Assembly (NCBI GenBank): GCA_032158295.1 | Contig: CM063258.1 | Span: 13,677,703-13,741,702, forward strand | Direction of reading: 5' to 3' | Length of the DNA: 64,000 nt | DNA from: Pycnopodia helianthoides | Taxonomy: Eukaryota; Echinodermata; Asteroidea; Forcipulatida; Asteriidae | Shown: piece after piece, positions 1 to 9,163 of the stretch | Layout of the letters: each line of letters opens with the position of its first letter | How positions within the stretch are numbered: the first letter of the stretch is position 1 | Translations under genes and position numbers: made by a program | Notes under the pieces: model-generated | Databases searched by the model: none | What the model saw: only the letters and a program-made list of their open reading frames with translations | Told to the model about the DNA's origin: nothing

Positions 1-361
1 GCAATTTACAGGCAGCTACTTCCAGGCAATCTCTAAGAAGAAAATTCATGTAATTTTAGTTGTTTTCAATATTTCGCCTGAACAGAATTGCCCTGTGTGA
101 CATGGTCTTTAACCTACAATAAATGGCCACAAGTGCATCGAAGTTATTTTGCCTCTGTTGGAACTATTTAACAAAAAGTTAAATATAAGAAGCCTAAATA
201 ATTTTGTGTACACATGAACAGGATGTATAGCATTTCAATTTCCCCCAAAACCTTAAGATTGTCTTAATTCCAATTTAACATAAGGCCCATTCTTCGGTCA
301 AGAATCACAAATAAACGCATCTTTTTGTTTCACTGTATCATTTCGTTGCCGTGACATTTTG
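1..361. other. 3' flank of the lipocalin gene
   Basis: Non-coding AT-rich sequence downstream of the minus-strand lipocalin stop codon; presumably 3' UTR and flank. No canonical AATAAA or ATTAAA is seen on the minus strand here, so the polyadenylation site is unresolved and may lie outside the window. Confidence 0.5.
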
Positions 362-607
362 TTAATTGTCAAAGCATGCGTCATTTTGCACCACTACGTC
401 ATACGGGCGATCCAGCGGATCCAAACCCAGGGCTCTAGCCTCTTGCGCGAGTTGCCGTCGGAGGGCGGGCTTCATGGTGGGGCTCCGAGAAAAGATGTGC
501 GTGCAGTAATAGAAACTTTCTCCTTTATCTGAGCAATTGTAAAGCACTGCATAAGACTCTCCGCCCACATCCATCTTTATAACGGTAAAGTCTAGGCTGT
601 TAGAGAG
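362..607 (-). CDS. lipocalin last coding exon
   Basis: 81 codons plus TAA. The acceptor is a short pyrimidine tract ending AAAG at 611-608. A closer AG (before CCTAGAC) would break the frame, so the AAAG acceptor is chosen because it keeps phase 0 with the previous exon and gives FFPRIPR followed by LSNSLDFTVIKMD, the normal lipocalin spacing. It encodes strands G-H, the C-terminal helix (PALRRQLAQEARALGLDP) and the final cysteine. Confidence 0.87.
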   Translation of the reverse strand, partial: LSNSLDFTVIKMDVGGESYAVLYNCSDKGESFYYCTHIFSRSPTMKPALRRQLAQEARALGLDPLDRPYDVVVQNDACFDN

Positions 608-3336
608 CTTTAAAAATGAGAGAAGAAAGTAACAAGTCTTAGTCACGGTTATTTAGACTCCGGGACACAGAGAAGCATTTAAGGTTAAATGTCTAGTAAA
701 TTGCCACGCTAGGTTCGCAACTTTGCACTGGCCGCCATCACGGAGATCACAATGGGAATTGTGGTACGCGCTTCCCAAAACTCCCAGCCAATGATGGGTC
801 TTCCTTTTGGCCACAGCGAGGGCGCTGTTTTAGCTCGTGACGTGGTCTGCATGCAAGTGGTCTAGTTATGATGATTAAAAAGAGAAGCAGACTCGTTCAG
901 GCGTTCAGGGTCAAAGGGCATGGATAGATCCACCCACATCCGGGTCACAATGATTCATAATTGTACCTTTTAAAAAGGAATTTACGCGTCCAGAGGTGCC
1001 GAGCCAAGAATAGGTCCAGCAAAACAGAAGTTAATTAAAAAGAAGCGTTTTGTAGGTTTGCTACAAGAGGAATATAATGGGTGAAATAAAAATGAAATGG
1101 TGTTGTACTCAGAAATACTCACTCGAGGAATTCGAGGGAAGAAAGTCTCGACCCACTTGCCAGGGGGATCCATTCTCTCTATGACAGCTACACATAGGAA
1201 GGGAGAAAAAGGTTGTCAAATGGTTGATCAAGTTGGGTGAGTTACGAGGTTAATAAGGTGGTCCGAACATGACGTCACACTTAGACCCTCGTGAATAACG
1301 ATAATAGCAATTGTTACAGAGTGTGTCGTGGCCGAGCGGTCACGGACTCAAACTCTGGTGTTTCTGATCAGCAGAGTGTGGGTTCGAGTCCCGATCTTGA
1401 CTTGAGCAAGACACTTGACCATTATTGCTTCGCCCTTCGGATGGGGCGTAAAGCTGTATTCGTGTGTTGTGCAATGCACTACCAAGAACCCAGTTACACT
1501 TCGTCAGCGTTTTCACGAAGTAGCACGCTATGTGCTTAAGGATTTTTTTTTTTACATTTTAATTGTTTTACATTTCTGTTGATAATGCATGAAGACCTAC
1601 AATTCCATGAAGTTTCAAAGCTCAGACAGCTTTACTTTTTCAATTAAGCTATTGAGTGTTTTCGACTTTGGCACAATATTGTGGCATTTTTTGGTTTCAC
1701 GAAGTAGCACCCGACTTCTGTTTGCCATTGTAATACACGGCACGCACTCAAGTCAAAGTGAGGTAAAAACGTTTTCACGAAGTAGCACGCAACTTGTGTG
1801 AGCGCGCGCGCGCTGACCTAGTTTTCATGAAGTAACACAAAATGCTGTGTGTTTTAGTATAGGCGCGTGCTACTTCGTGAAAACGAAAAAAGACATATTT
1901 CGCACTTTTTGGTTTCACGAAGTAGCACGGAACTTCGCTCGTGTCTAATTAATTATGCAAATGCGTCATAATAAGATTAATTTTTAAGTTCAAGTCATCA
2001 AGTATCTACATTGAGAAATTTAAATGGAAATACTTCGAAGTTTTGAAGGAAAGTGGGTTTCTAAAAAATGTTAAACTTCAGAGGCCGTTTTCTCTGATTG
2101 ATATTTTTTGCTGTATAGCAGTGAGTGCTACTTCGTGAAAACGCTGACGACTTATTGCAAAGAGAAGGGGTTTGCCCCGGTGTTTCTGGTGGTGGCTGCT
2201 GCTTTGTAAGCCCTTATAAGATGTCACATTTTTAAAAATGGGTCTCATCATTAAAAAACTTCAAAAATCTGTCTGGAATATGATAAGCGCTTTAAGACGC
2301 CCGTATATAAAGCGCTATACAATGGTTACTTGGGGTAAGGACCTACCTTGTTGGTTATAAGCTAAGTAGCAGCGACAATGGAAGAGTCACTGGTAGAAAA
2401 AAAAGTCGTCAACGATGCCAGTGACAATAACGACCACGACCAATATTGTGAGCGAGTGGCTTGAAAGTGCGGCTACGGCCGTAGACTAGACTTGTGGACA
2501 AGTCGTTCAAATGTATGTTGCGGGATAATAACGGCTCTCGCACGACTACACGCTGCTGTTCTCGCGAGAGCTGCTCTCGCGACTACGGGATTAATAGTCG
2601 GGAGTCAGCAGTCTCAAAAAAGCAGTATTGCTTGATATCCACCACGACTAAAATTATGACAAGTCTACTGTAACGACAGTGGCACTTACTGGTGATCTTG
2701 TTAAAACGCCCAGTCGGCGTCTTGTTGCGACAGCCGTACTCCACGTACGAATCCCCAGTCGCACCATTCGGTATGGCATCCACTGTCATTGTCGAACAAA
2801 TGCAATTTTGCTGGTAGAAGGCGCCAGACGCAGTTTGAATCTGCAAAATGTAATGGTTTTATTTGGAATAGATTCGTAAACTTCTATGATGGAGCAGCGC
2901 TTAAAACAAATTAATACATAATAATGCACAGCCAGAGTTAAATAGGGTCATAGGTTTTTTTTTTTTTATCAATGTAATGCTGATTTAATAGAGAAATTAT
3001 AAAGAAAGATACAACAAAAGTCACATTGTTGCTGAGAAAACAGCAACAAAAACTTTCACGGTATGGTTGCAAGAACGTTATTGTATGTTGTTGTTAAAAG
3101 ACACAGATAGACAAACTGGGTTGGTGATTGAGAGAGGAACAAAATGGTGGATCAGAAATTTTCAATCTAAAAGAACACTGATTATAAAGTTAAGAAGAAG
3201 TATATATACACACCTTTCCTATCTCATACCAAACTCCCTTGAAAGCCTCATAGTCGAACTTTTCAGCCGGGGCGGGAGTTTTACAGCGGTTGCCATGACA
3301 ACCCAAACACATCAACCCAATCAGAAGCACTACAGT
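362..3336 (-). CDS. apolipoprotein D / Lazarillo-like secreted lipocalin, four exons, start exon missing
   Basis: Joined minus-strand exons are 3336-3214, 2840-2690, 1178-1123 and 607-362, giving about 191 residues without the initiator exon. Lipocalins are secreted eight-stranded beta-barrels that carry small hydrophobic ligands; ApoD types bind lipids such as arachidonate and progesterone. Visible features: a hydrophobic leader (VVLLIGLMCLGCHG), the first-strand signature GVWYEIGK (GxW motif), the strand-F/G segment DPPGKWVETFFPRIPR, FTVIKMD..YAVLYNCS (counterpart of ApoD YWILATDYENYALVYSC), SRSPTM and a C-terminal NDAC. Cysteines after GNR, in QNC, in YNC and in NDAC match the two ApoD disulfides; extra cysteines (CIC, YGC, YYC) are additional. 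Splice phases are 0, 1 and 0, and the intron right after WYEIGK agrees with vertebrate APOD. The frame has no ATG before the leader, so a short upstream exon with the start codon is inferred. It is head-to-head with the ABL gene. Family assignment is firm; orthology to vertebrate APOD is not tested. Confidence 0.88.
608..1122 (-). other. lipocalin intron between exons 3 and 4
   Basis: 515 bp, donor GTGAGT at 1122-1117. I see no repeat family or further exon in it. Confidence 0.6.
1123..1178 (-). CDS. lipocalin 56-bp internal exon
   Basis: Two bases completing a lysine codon, then RMDPPGKWVETFFPRIPR. Acceptor CATAG at 1183-1179, donor CGA/GTGAGT. Of three AGs in the AGAGAG run only the first keeps the reading frame of both neighbours. 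The segment matches the lipocalin 'D..PGKW.V.FFP' strand. Confidence 0.82.
1321..2335 (+). mobile_element. SINE-A, tRNA-derived, split by a nested element
   Basis: The head GTCGTGGCCGAGCGGTC resembles a pol III A box of a Ser/Leu-type tRNA, and GGGTTCGAGTCCC is a B box. The body (CAAGACACTTGACCATTATT, AAGGGGTTTGCCCC) recurs inverted at 36812-37091. The end resembles the AAGCGCTATATAAA tail seen elsewhere in the window. The body is interrupted at 1502-2149; deleting the insert with one copy of the 4-bp target restores the length of the 36.8 kb copy across the junction. Confidence 0.75.
1502..2149. mobile_element. 648-bp inverted-repeat element carrying seven 18-mers
   Basis: The termini are CGTCAGCGTTTTCACGAAG and its reverse complement, flanked by ACTT on both sides (1498-1501 and 2150-2153), a 4-bp target duplication. 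The 18-mer GTTTTCACGAAGTAGCAC or a close variant occurs at 1509, 1693, 1771, 1821 and 1911 on plus and at 1867 and 2125 on minus. It has no transposase frame. Superfamily unknown. Confidence 0.75.
2690..2840 (-). CDS. lipocalin exon after the WYEIGK motif
   Basis: 50 codons plus one base. Acceptor ATTTTGCAG at 2849-2841, donor ACCA/GTAAGT at 2689-2684. It encodes IQTASGAFYQQNCICSTMTV, then a Gly/Asp turn and YGCRNKTPTGRFNKIT, corresponding to strands B-D of ApoD. Confidence 0.85.
2841..3213 (-). other. lipocalin intron after the WYEIGK exon, with a family J fragment
   Basis: 373 bp with donor GTGTGT. About 2985-3085 matches family J (AAAGAAAGATACAA, GTCACATTGTTGCTGAGAAAACAGC), also found near 32.7, 33.8 and 47.5 kb. 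Confidence 0.55.
3214..3336 (-). CDS. lipocalin leader-peptide exon with the GxW motif
   Basis: 41 codons in phase 0 at both ends. Acceptor TTTCTTACAG at 3346-3337, donor AAG/GTGTGT. It encodes a hydrophobic leader, a first cysteine (GNRCKTPAP, like ApoD KCPNPPV) and EAFKGVWYEIGK. The only in-frame ATG is inside the leader and would leave it too short. An in-frame TGA lies upstream of the acceptor, so translation must start in an earlier exon I could not locate. Confidence 0.87.
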
Positions 3337-3491
3337 CTGTAAGAAAGGCCGGGAACTTCAGAGTTTTCAATATTTGTTTTGATTAAAGAGGGCAGCCATC
3401 ATCGATTGAACTTAACGAAGTTGTCAGTTTTTGTAACTCTGTAATTTGTATTTTTGTGGTTACACCTATAGCTTAATCATTCTAAAACCAT

Positions 3492-3690
3492 GGCCCGATT
3501 AGAAATATAGCTGCTTAAGTACAACTTGAGCAGCTCATCACAACAAACTTATGCTTACCAGAATAAGATTACCAGCCGAAATACATTGTCACATGCAGCA
3601 TTTTGGGCTGGTATCCTGCTCATTTCTGCTGAGCAGAAAATTTGTTTTAGGCAATGTTTTCTGCTTTAGCAGCTCTATGAAATCGGGCCC
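3492..3690. mobile_element. family K inverted-repeat element
   Basis: Left end GGCCCGATTAGAAATATAGC and right end ending TCTATGAAATCGGGCCC are imperfect inverted repeats. The interior has TTACCAGAATAAGATTACCA. Related copies lie near 48.5, 52.7 and 54.7 kb. Confidence 0.65.
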
Positions 3691-3741
3691 ACGACAAGGA
3701 CGATGGTAAGGTGTCTTTAAAGGGAAATTGCACCCTGCTGC

Positions 3742-3925
3742 CGATTTCACGAAACTTTACGCAACTGCGTAAGCCCACTTCTGCGTAAGCCCACTTCTGC
3801 GTAAGCCCACTTCTGCGTAAGCCCACTTCTGCAACATTTATTGAGTAAGTTATGTGCACCACTAACACAAGAAATCTTGCACAAGTGGACTTGCGCAGTT
3901 GCGTAAAGTCCGGCTGCTGGGGTAC
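3742..3925. repeat. foldback repeat with an expanded 16-bp array
   Basis: The left arm ACTTTACGCAACTGCGTAAG pairs with TTGCGCAGTTGCGTAAAGT on the right. Between them the 16-mer CTGCGTAAGCCCACTT is repeated about 4.25 times at 3765-3832. The short minus frames here are translations of the repeat. Confidence 0.7.
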
Positions 3926-3960
3926 ACACCGTGAATTTCTAAGCCAATAGGCCCATTGGA

Positions 3961-4426
3961 GTAAATTTGCTTGGGGCACAAATCATGAACAATTCGTTAC
4001 GCCATTATTTGTGTTTTTGAGAGCATGTCCCTGTAAAGCAACCGTACGATAGCTTCCTAAAGTGAAGAAAGGAAAACTGGACAATTCTTACCTGCAACAA
4101 CCTCATCATTGTGGAGAAGAGAGAGAACTATTCCCAACTGTAAACTTCGAGGGTTGTAGGAAGATGTGTTTTGCAATGAATACTGTGAATGATAACAAAA
4201 CATTTCATAATCATTAATCTTTGAACAAGACCTGGTGACAATGTTTACACAGACCATAAGGTGCATACACATGACCGGACATCACAGTGTAACTCTAACA
4301 TTATCTTTAGTTTGCCCTTGCCCTCTTGTACCATAACTTCATGCCTGTCCACACGCACGATTGTATAACCGAGGTTGATATCATTGTACAGTTTTTTATA
4401 ACGGTGTTCTCACCACGAGGGGAATT
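3961..4426. other. unassigned intergenic stretch
   Basis: No repeat or gene recognised. The missing first lipocalin exon and promoter should lie here or in adjacent non-repeat sequence. Confidence 0.4.
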
Positions 4427-4962
4427 TTAAAGGCAGCGGATACTTTTGGTAGTTACTCGAAGGCCTGATACTTCGCGAAGGCAACGGAGGCAATTGCCTC
4501 GATGCCCCCTGGTCATTGCCTTGGTGCCCTTGAAATGCTCCCATAGAAATTTACAATTTCCTCATAGTGTGCCCTGTACCGAGGAGAGAATACCTTGGTG
4601 CCAATTTCCCTTTCTAGAACGAAGCATACCATAAAAACTTACCGTGGTAAGGAGCACCTGAGAGCTGCTGATAGTATAAAACATTGTAAGAAATGACTCC
4701 CTCTGAAGTAATTTAGTTTTTGGGAAAGAGGTGGTTTCTTACTGAAATATTTGAACCTGAGAAAGGCTTCAGGCATGAAGTCTTTCTCGGGCATTTGAAA
4801 GCACACAGTTCTATGCAACAAGGGTGGTTTTTGTTTCAATACTTTCTTGCAACTTCGATGACCAATATTCAGCCTAATTTTTTAAAGGTTTGCATAAATA
4901 TTGAGATGCACCAAGTGAGGATACTGTTCTTTGACGATTATAAAAAGGATATCCTGCCTTCG
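4427..4962. mobile_element. family T4 copy with an old family E insertion
   Basis: Begins TTAAAGGCAGCGGATACTTTTGG and ends with a decayed TTTGACGATTATAAAAAGGATATCCTGCC, parallel to T4 copies at 38.1 and 58.2 kb. 4461-4632 is a diverged family E element (TTGCCTTGGTGCCCTTGAAA) splitting the T4 sequence after GGTAGTTACTCG. Confidence 0.6.
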
Positions 4963-5144
4963 TTTCATTTTATTTTCGAAAACTGTTTGATACGTTCAAA
5001 ATACTGTGGAGAACTGTTTTTTTTTTTATTATTTCGTCATGGTATTACGAGACGTAGTTCCTTCCTACCAAATTTATAAAAGTGAACGATTAAGTTTTTC
5101 CCCCAATAATCACCAAACACGTAATGTATTTCAATAAATACAAC

Positions 5145-5332
5145 CAGTGACGTAGCTTGTTTTGTTTCTACTGGGGCCACAGGGGGCATTGTTTTCCAGT
5201 GGGGGCCCAGGGCCAGGGCCATGTTATTATTATTATTTTATAGGGCACTACGGCCACTGCCCTAAAAAAAAAAAGATGGTAATAACATGGTCCACATGTT
5301 TTATTTGGGGCACATGGGGGCACACGCCACTG
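5145..5332. mobile_element. hAT-like non-autonomous element, 188 bp
   Basis: Ends CAGTGACGTAGC and GCACACGCCACTG form a short imperfect inverted repeat. Flanks AATACAAC (5137-5144) and ATTACAAC (5333-5340) match at 7 of 8 bases, the 8-bp target size typical of hAT transposons. Confidence 0.6.
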
Positions 5333-5458
5333 ATTACAACCTAATTTTGAGTTGTAATTATGTTTATATTTAAAAATTTATAAGATAAAAAAGCGGCAAA
5401 TAGGATTCGTTGTGCAAGAAACCTGGAAAAAATCTGTGCCTTCAGCAGGATGTTAAAA

Positions 5459-5842
5459 AGTCGCATCGGAAAATGAACTGCCGCCCTCTTTCGTCGTGAT
5501 CTAAATCCCTCAGGCTATTTAACTGGTATTCATTATCCCGGTGCATTGTCGTGTGTGAACCCTCGATCGGGTACCATGTATCTAAATATAAGATGGCTGA
5601 CACTTCCTGGCATATTTCTGCAGACGTTTCGTTCTTATGAAAAATTTTCCAAAATGACCGTAATCACGGCATGAAATCAGGAAGACTTGCGGAGGTTTTG
5701 GTAGCTTTGAGGCCCCGTCGTCGATCGGGGTTGGGAAGATTTCCATCTGGCTGGACCTGTTCATTGTGGGATTTATTGGATTGAGCAGCTCGCGGTGAAT
5801 GAGTTTTTACGTGCGAGGACTTCCGTACCATCATGCAGTAAC
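5459..5842 (+). promoter_or_regulatory. ABL 5' flank and leader with YY1- and ETS-like motifs
   Basis: A non-repeat stretch immediately before the ABL first coding exon. AAGATGGC at 5590-5597 matches a YY1 core and ACTTCCTGG at 5602-5610 contains an ETS GGAA core on minus. Paired sites of this kind are common near TATA-less starts. Several ATGs lie between 5575 and 5842, so the transcription start is likely downstream of some of them. Inferred from position and motifs only. Confidence 0.4.
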
Positions 5843-6047
5843 ATGGGACAGCAACATGGAAAGGGCGACCAGTCGCAACAGAAGGAACCTACGGCCGTTG
5901 TACCTCAGCCACCTCCGGCCTCACACACCACCAGCAGCAGACGCCACTCGGCCAGTGGACGCGGACCAGGTACCAAGTCGTCCAAACAGCATGGCCATGG
6001 CGGCGATAGGAGAGGATATGACCACAGAATCCCGCCAGATGTTAAAG
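5843..6047 (+). CDS. abl: ABL-family tyrosine kinase, first coding exon (1b type, myristoylated)
   Basis: Begins MGQQHGKGDQSQQKEPT, closely matching the ABL1 isoform 1b start (MGQQPGK..GDQ). Gly2 is the N-myristoylation site whose lipid docks in the kinase C-lobe and holds c-Abl inactive. The rest is a low-complexity cap rich in Pro, Ser, Gly, His and Arg, ending HRIPPDVK plus one base, as expected for the divergent N-cap. Coding length is 205 bp, so the donor AAAG/GTAAAC at 6048 is phase 1, the phase I recall for the first ABL intron in vertebrates. An in-frame ATG at 5795 would add 16 residues and abolish myristoylation; it has T at -3, whereas the 5843 ATG has A at -3 and G at +4, so 5843 is chosen. 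SH3, SH2 and kinase exons are not in the window. Frame, phase and N-terminus support ABL; the exon alone cannot prove it. Confidence 0.75.
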
Positions 6048-6929
6048 GTAAACAAAACTTCAAGTTCAAAAGTCGTATGTAAAACTAAAAGGAGTGTATG
6101 TTACAGATGCTATATTTACCTAGCAGCATAAGGAAAACAAGAAGTTCATCATCTGTCATGCCTGTCTGTTTGGACTGTGGTAAAGTGTTAATTAAATTGA
6201 ACCCAGTTTTTGTATGTTGACTCAACTGTCCTCCTCAAGTGTCGTGTAACACTACAGCTACAGCAGCTTCAAGTTTTTCTTTTATATCCGACTTAATTCT
6301 TATGTCTTGGCCTGAGTCTTTAATGGCTGGTAATCGTACAAGTTTGCTTAGCTGGAAAGGTTACCAGCCAAAATGCCTTTTCGCTTCCGTCATGGTGCCC
6401 CACTGGTGGTGTGTTTGCTTGTCAGATAAATTGATTAAGCAATATGGCCTGCCTGCTGAAGAACTTCACGTAAGTTTGTCCAATGGAAGTCTTGAGTGTT
6501 TTTTTGTTTGCCTTGCAATTTAATGTGAATTAGAAATATTTATTTTGTTCGAAGCGGATCATTACCATTGATATCGCAATGTGTTTTTCATGATCATTTT
6601 CCTTTTAAATGTATGTAAATTTATTTAAATCAAAACTTGGATTGCGTTTGGGAGTTTTTACTGAATTTTTTTGTATAGTAGTAAGCGCTTCTGCCTGTTG
6701 GTTTTGACATCGCTTTTTTGCTTCAGCTTAAATTGTTACAATCAACTAGACATTTAAATTTCTTGGAAAACTCACCGATCTAAACTCTGTGTTTTCTCTG
6801 CCAATATACTACCAGTTGTTCGAGAGGTTTAACATTAAAAATTAAAAGGGAAATGAAGTCCCACAGTTGTCAGAGAGGTGAATTGCACGAGTGACCATAT
6901 AATGTACAAGTAGGTCTGTCCAACTACAA
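6048..6929. other. intron start, unassigned
   Basis: AT-rich with no clear repeat. 6325-6440 has weak similarity to family K (GGTTACCAGCCAAAATGCC). The 94-codon plus frame at 6239 is not supported by any recognised domain. Confidence 0.4.
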
Positions 6930-7115
6930 GGTTTTAGCCAGGATTAGGTAAAAGGGTGTCCAAATTTGCTGGAAATTAAAAAATTGGATGTCCAGATTGT
7001 TCACTTACAATTCATTTACATGTAAATAATGTAAGATAAAACAGGGTGTCCAAATTCAAAACAGGGTGTCCAAAAGACACCCAGACATGACACCCCTCTG
7101 GCTGACACTGTATGG
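6930..7115. mobile_element. family L element
   Basis: An inverted copy is at 21545-21730. Shared sequence includes CAGGGTGTCCAAA, AAAGACACCCAGACA and TTACATGTAAAT. The ends TTTAGCCAGG and CCTCTGGCTGAC are short inverted repeats. Confidence 0.6.
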
Positions 7116-7306
7116 GCCTGTCCACAACCATCTCCCATGGAATCTAGTCTAGCTGAACCCTACAATGTACATTTGACAAAGTGGAGGTCGGATGAGGCAG
7201 TTGCTTTCCAAATTTCTTCAAGAAGTTTGCATTAAACATGAAAGCTCAAGGACACCACAGTTTGATTGCTAGTCTATCATTAGTAATGTTTTCTTGGAAA
7301 AAAACA

Positions 7307-7425
7307 GACAGTGTGCCTCTGAAATGTTCTCCCTTGCCTCGGAGTAAGTAAATGATGATGAATCAGCTCACTCCATCTGAGAGGACTTCTTATTGTGTGT
7401 TTTTTTTTCTGGTTAAAACGTAAAA
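7307..7425 (+). repeat. copy 1 of a 115-bp duplicated segment
   Basis: Closely matches 11660-11770, including GATGATGAATCAGCTCA and GAGAGGACTTCTTATTGTGT. No inverted termini are seen. Confidence 0.7.
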
Positions 7426-7646
7426 ATAGCTTCAAGCCTATTTATCAGAAAACCACCTACATGTAAGCATACAAAATCCCAAGTGATCAACCAGTTTCTT
7501 CTTTATGCTCACTTGTTAGTGACTGTAGAATTAAACCAGTATTACACTATACAAACAATTTACATTGGACCACAGGCCCGAGGCCAGTGAATTTAGTGTC
7601 GGGCCAGTAAACTCATGACCTGACAAGTCCAACGGTCTTGTGTTTT

Positions 7647-7988
7647 TCAATAAGTCATTTGCGTGTTAGATTCGAATATTGTCTGGTACAATGACGTACA
7701 TGTAGGCCTACTGATCACAAGTTACCACTTAAATTTTAATTCCTCAGACTATAGAGACAGTTGCTATAGTCACGTAGTTGCTATGTTACGTAAGAGACGG
7801 CGAACACCCAATTCTGAATGAATGTGTATGGCACAGTCAGGGTTTGCTCATCTGGAGGTTGTTATACAAAAGCTTGCCCCGAACCGTTTGACATAGCAAC
7901 TGTCTCTATACAGTCTGAGGAATATAAATGTAAGTGGTGACTTGTGACTAAGCTTTATTCAAATCTTACTCGCAAATGGCTTATTGAA
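7647..7988. mobile_element. foldback element nested in R1
   Basis: The outer arm TCAATAAGTCATTTGCG pairs with CGCAAATGGCTTATTGA; inner arms CCTCAGACTATAGAGACAG and CTGTCTCTATACAGTCTGAGG pair around a loop of about 120 bp. The R1 copy at 54974 reads through this point without it. Confidence 0.75.
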
Positions 7989-8096
7989 TAACGTTACCTC
8001 ACTGTAATATCTTAACAAAGACAGATTATGTTCAGACTTTGAGTCTGACAAATTACCTTTTAGTTCTATATGAGTAATCAAGTATACTAAATACCA

Positions 8097-8484
8097 TTAA
8101 CCCTAAAGGGCCCAAGCCTTCAATATCCTCATTGCCAAAGTGCAGGATTGAGAAGGATTTGGGCTTTTAGGGATCTGCAACACAGGAGGATTTCGAAGGG
8201 TTTGGGCTACAATGAGTTTTTGTTAGGGTTGGATTTAGCAGGACTTGGGCTATCGGGCTGTTTTTACATAGGAGGATTTAGAAGGTTTTAGGTCTTATGC
8301 AGCTTAGCCAAAATAGGATTCTGAAGGTTTGGGGCTCTTTTGACTCCCTAACTTCTGTCTCAAAAGGATTTAGAAGGATTTGGGCTAATTTAACTTTAAG
8401 TTTATGACAACTTTAATCTGAAGGATGTACTGTAGAAGAATTCGGGCAGTATGTTTACCCAAGAGTCTAGTCTGTTAGGGTTAA
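8097..8484 (+). mobile_element. family T6 element (piggyBac-like ends) nested in R1
   Basis: TTAA, then CCCTAAAGGGCCCAAG, ending CTGTTAGGG then TTAA. The interior has irregular repeats of AGGATTTAGAAGGATTTGGGC. TTAA target and CCCTAA tips suggest the piggyBac type. A second copy is at 34171-34596. Confidence 0.75.
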
Positions 8485-8791
8485 GACAAATGAGCAGGAG
8501 ATAAATCTTCTCTCGCATGTCTTAGTGCTCGCTCTTGTAAAAGCAGTTACATGTTAAACTGTGTCGGCAAGTCTTTTTTTCTTGTTTTGAATCCGGTCTT
8601 GTTAAAAAAATGTCTGTTCCAGTAGGCCTAATGATTTTTAACTACAAGCCCTGCGGTCTTGTGGATTTTCCCCCAAAAAATTTGAGCCCTGAACAAACTA
8701 TAATACAATCTTTTGTGTTGGGGAAAAATGTCCTGGGTTCTTCTCGATTCATATTTTAGAGATAGTTTTGTCACAAATTTTTATATGGCGT

Positions 8792-9163
8792 CAGGCCTTG
8801 CCCTTAAGCTTTTTGTAAAGTAGCCTGCCGGGCCAGTAAACTGTGCATTTTACTTGCCCCCAGGAAGTTTTAGTAGCCCAGATTTTAAACAGGAATTGCC
8901 ATAAATGTAATGTTCTGATGTGTTAATGTTAACGATTACAACCAGTTTAATGATCAAATGAAGTTATATTCACACACTCAATAACGATTAACACATTTTA
9001 TACAATTATTCACATCTGAAAAGGAGGAAATGAGCATTTTAAACAAGTAGGTTGCACATTTTTTTTAGTAGCCCACAGGGCAAGTTGAGAAGTGGTGTTT
9101 ACTAGCCCATAGCAATATTTTACTAGACAATGTATGCCGGGCTAGTGTTAAGGGCGAGCCCTG
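8792..9163 (+). mobile_element. family R2 element
   Basis: Ends CAGGCCTTGCCCTTAAGC and TTAAGGGCGAGCCCTG are inverted repeats. Flanks GGCGT and GGTGT fit a 5-bp target duplication with one mismatch. Non-coding; other copies at 17948, 33038 and 62237. Confidence 0.75.

Larger units (their letters stand above)
1179..2689 (-). other. lipocalin intron between exons 2 and 3, invaded by a SINE
   Basis: About 1.5 kb, enlarged by SINE-A and the element nested in it (1321-2335). The remainder, 2336-2689, contains short CTCGCGAGAG-type palindromes and no recognised repeat. Confidence 0.6.
7556..8691 (+). mobile_element. family R1 copy with two nested insertions
   Basis: R1 landmarks are GGACCACAGGCCCGAGGCCA at the left, AACTACAAGCCCTGCGGTCT near the right and the terminus TTTGAGCCCTG. 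The left tip is decayed. A foldback element (7647-7988) and a T6 element (8097-8484) interrupt sequence that is continuous in other R1 copies. Confidence 0.7.

Noticed and set aside
5795..5842. Upstream in-frame start for the ABL exon
   Set aside because: Weak initiation context, and use of it would remove the conserved MGQQ myristoylation start.
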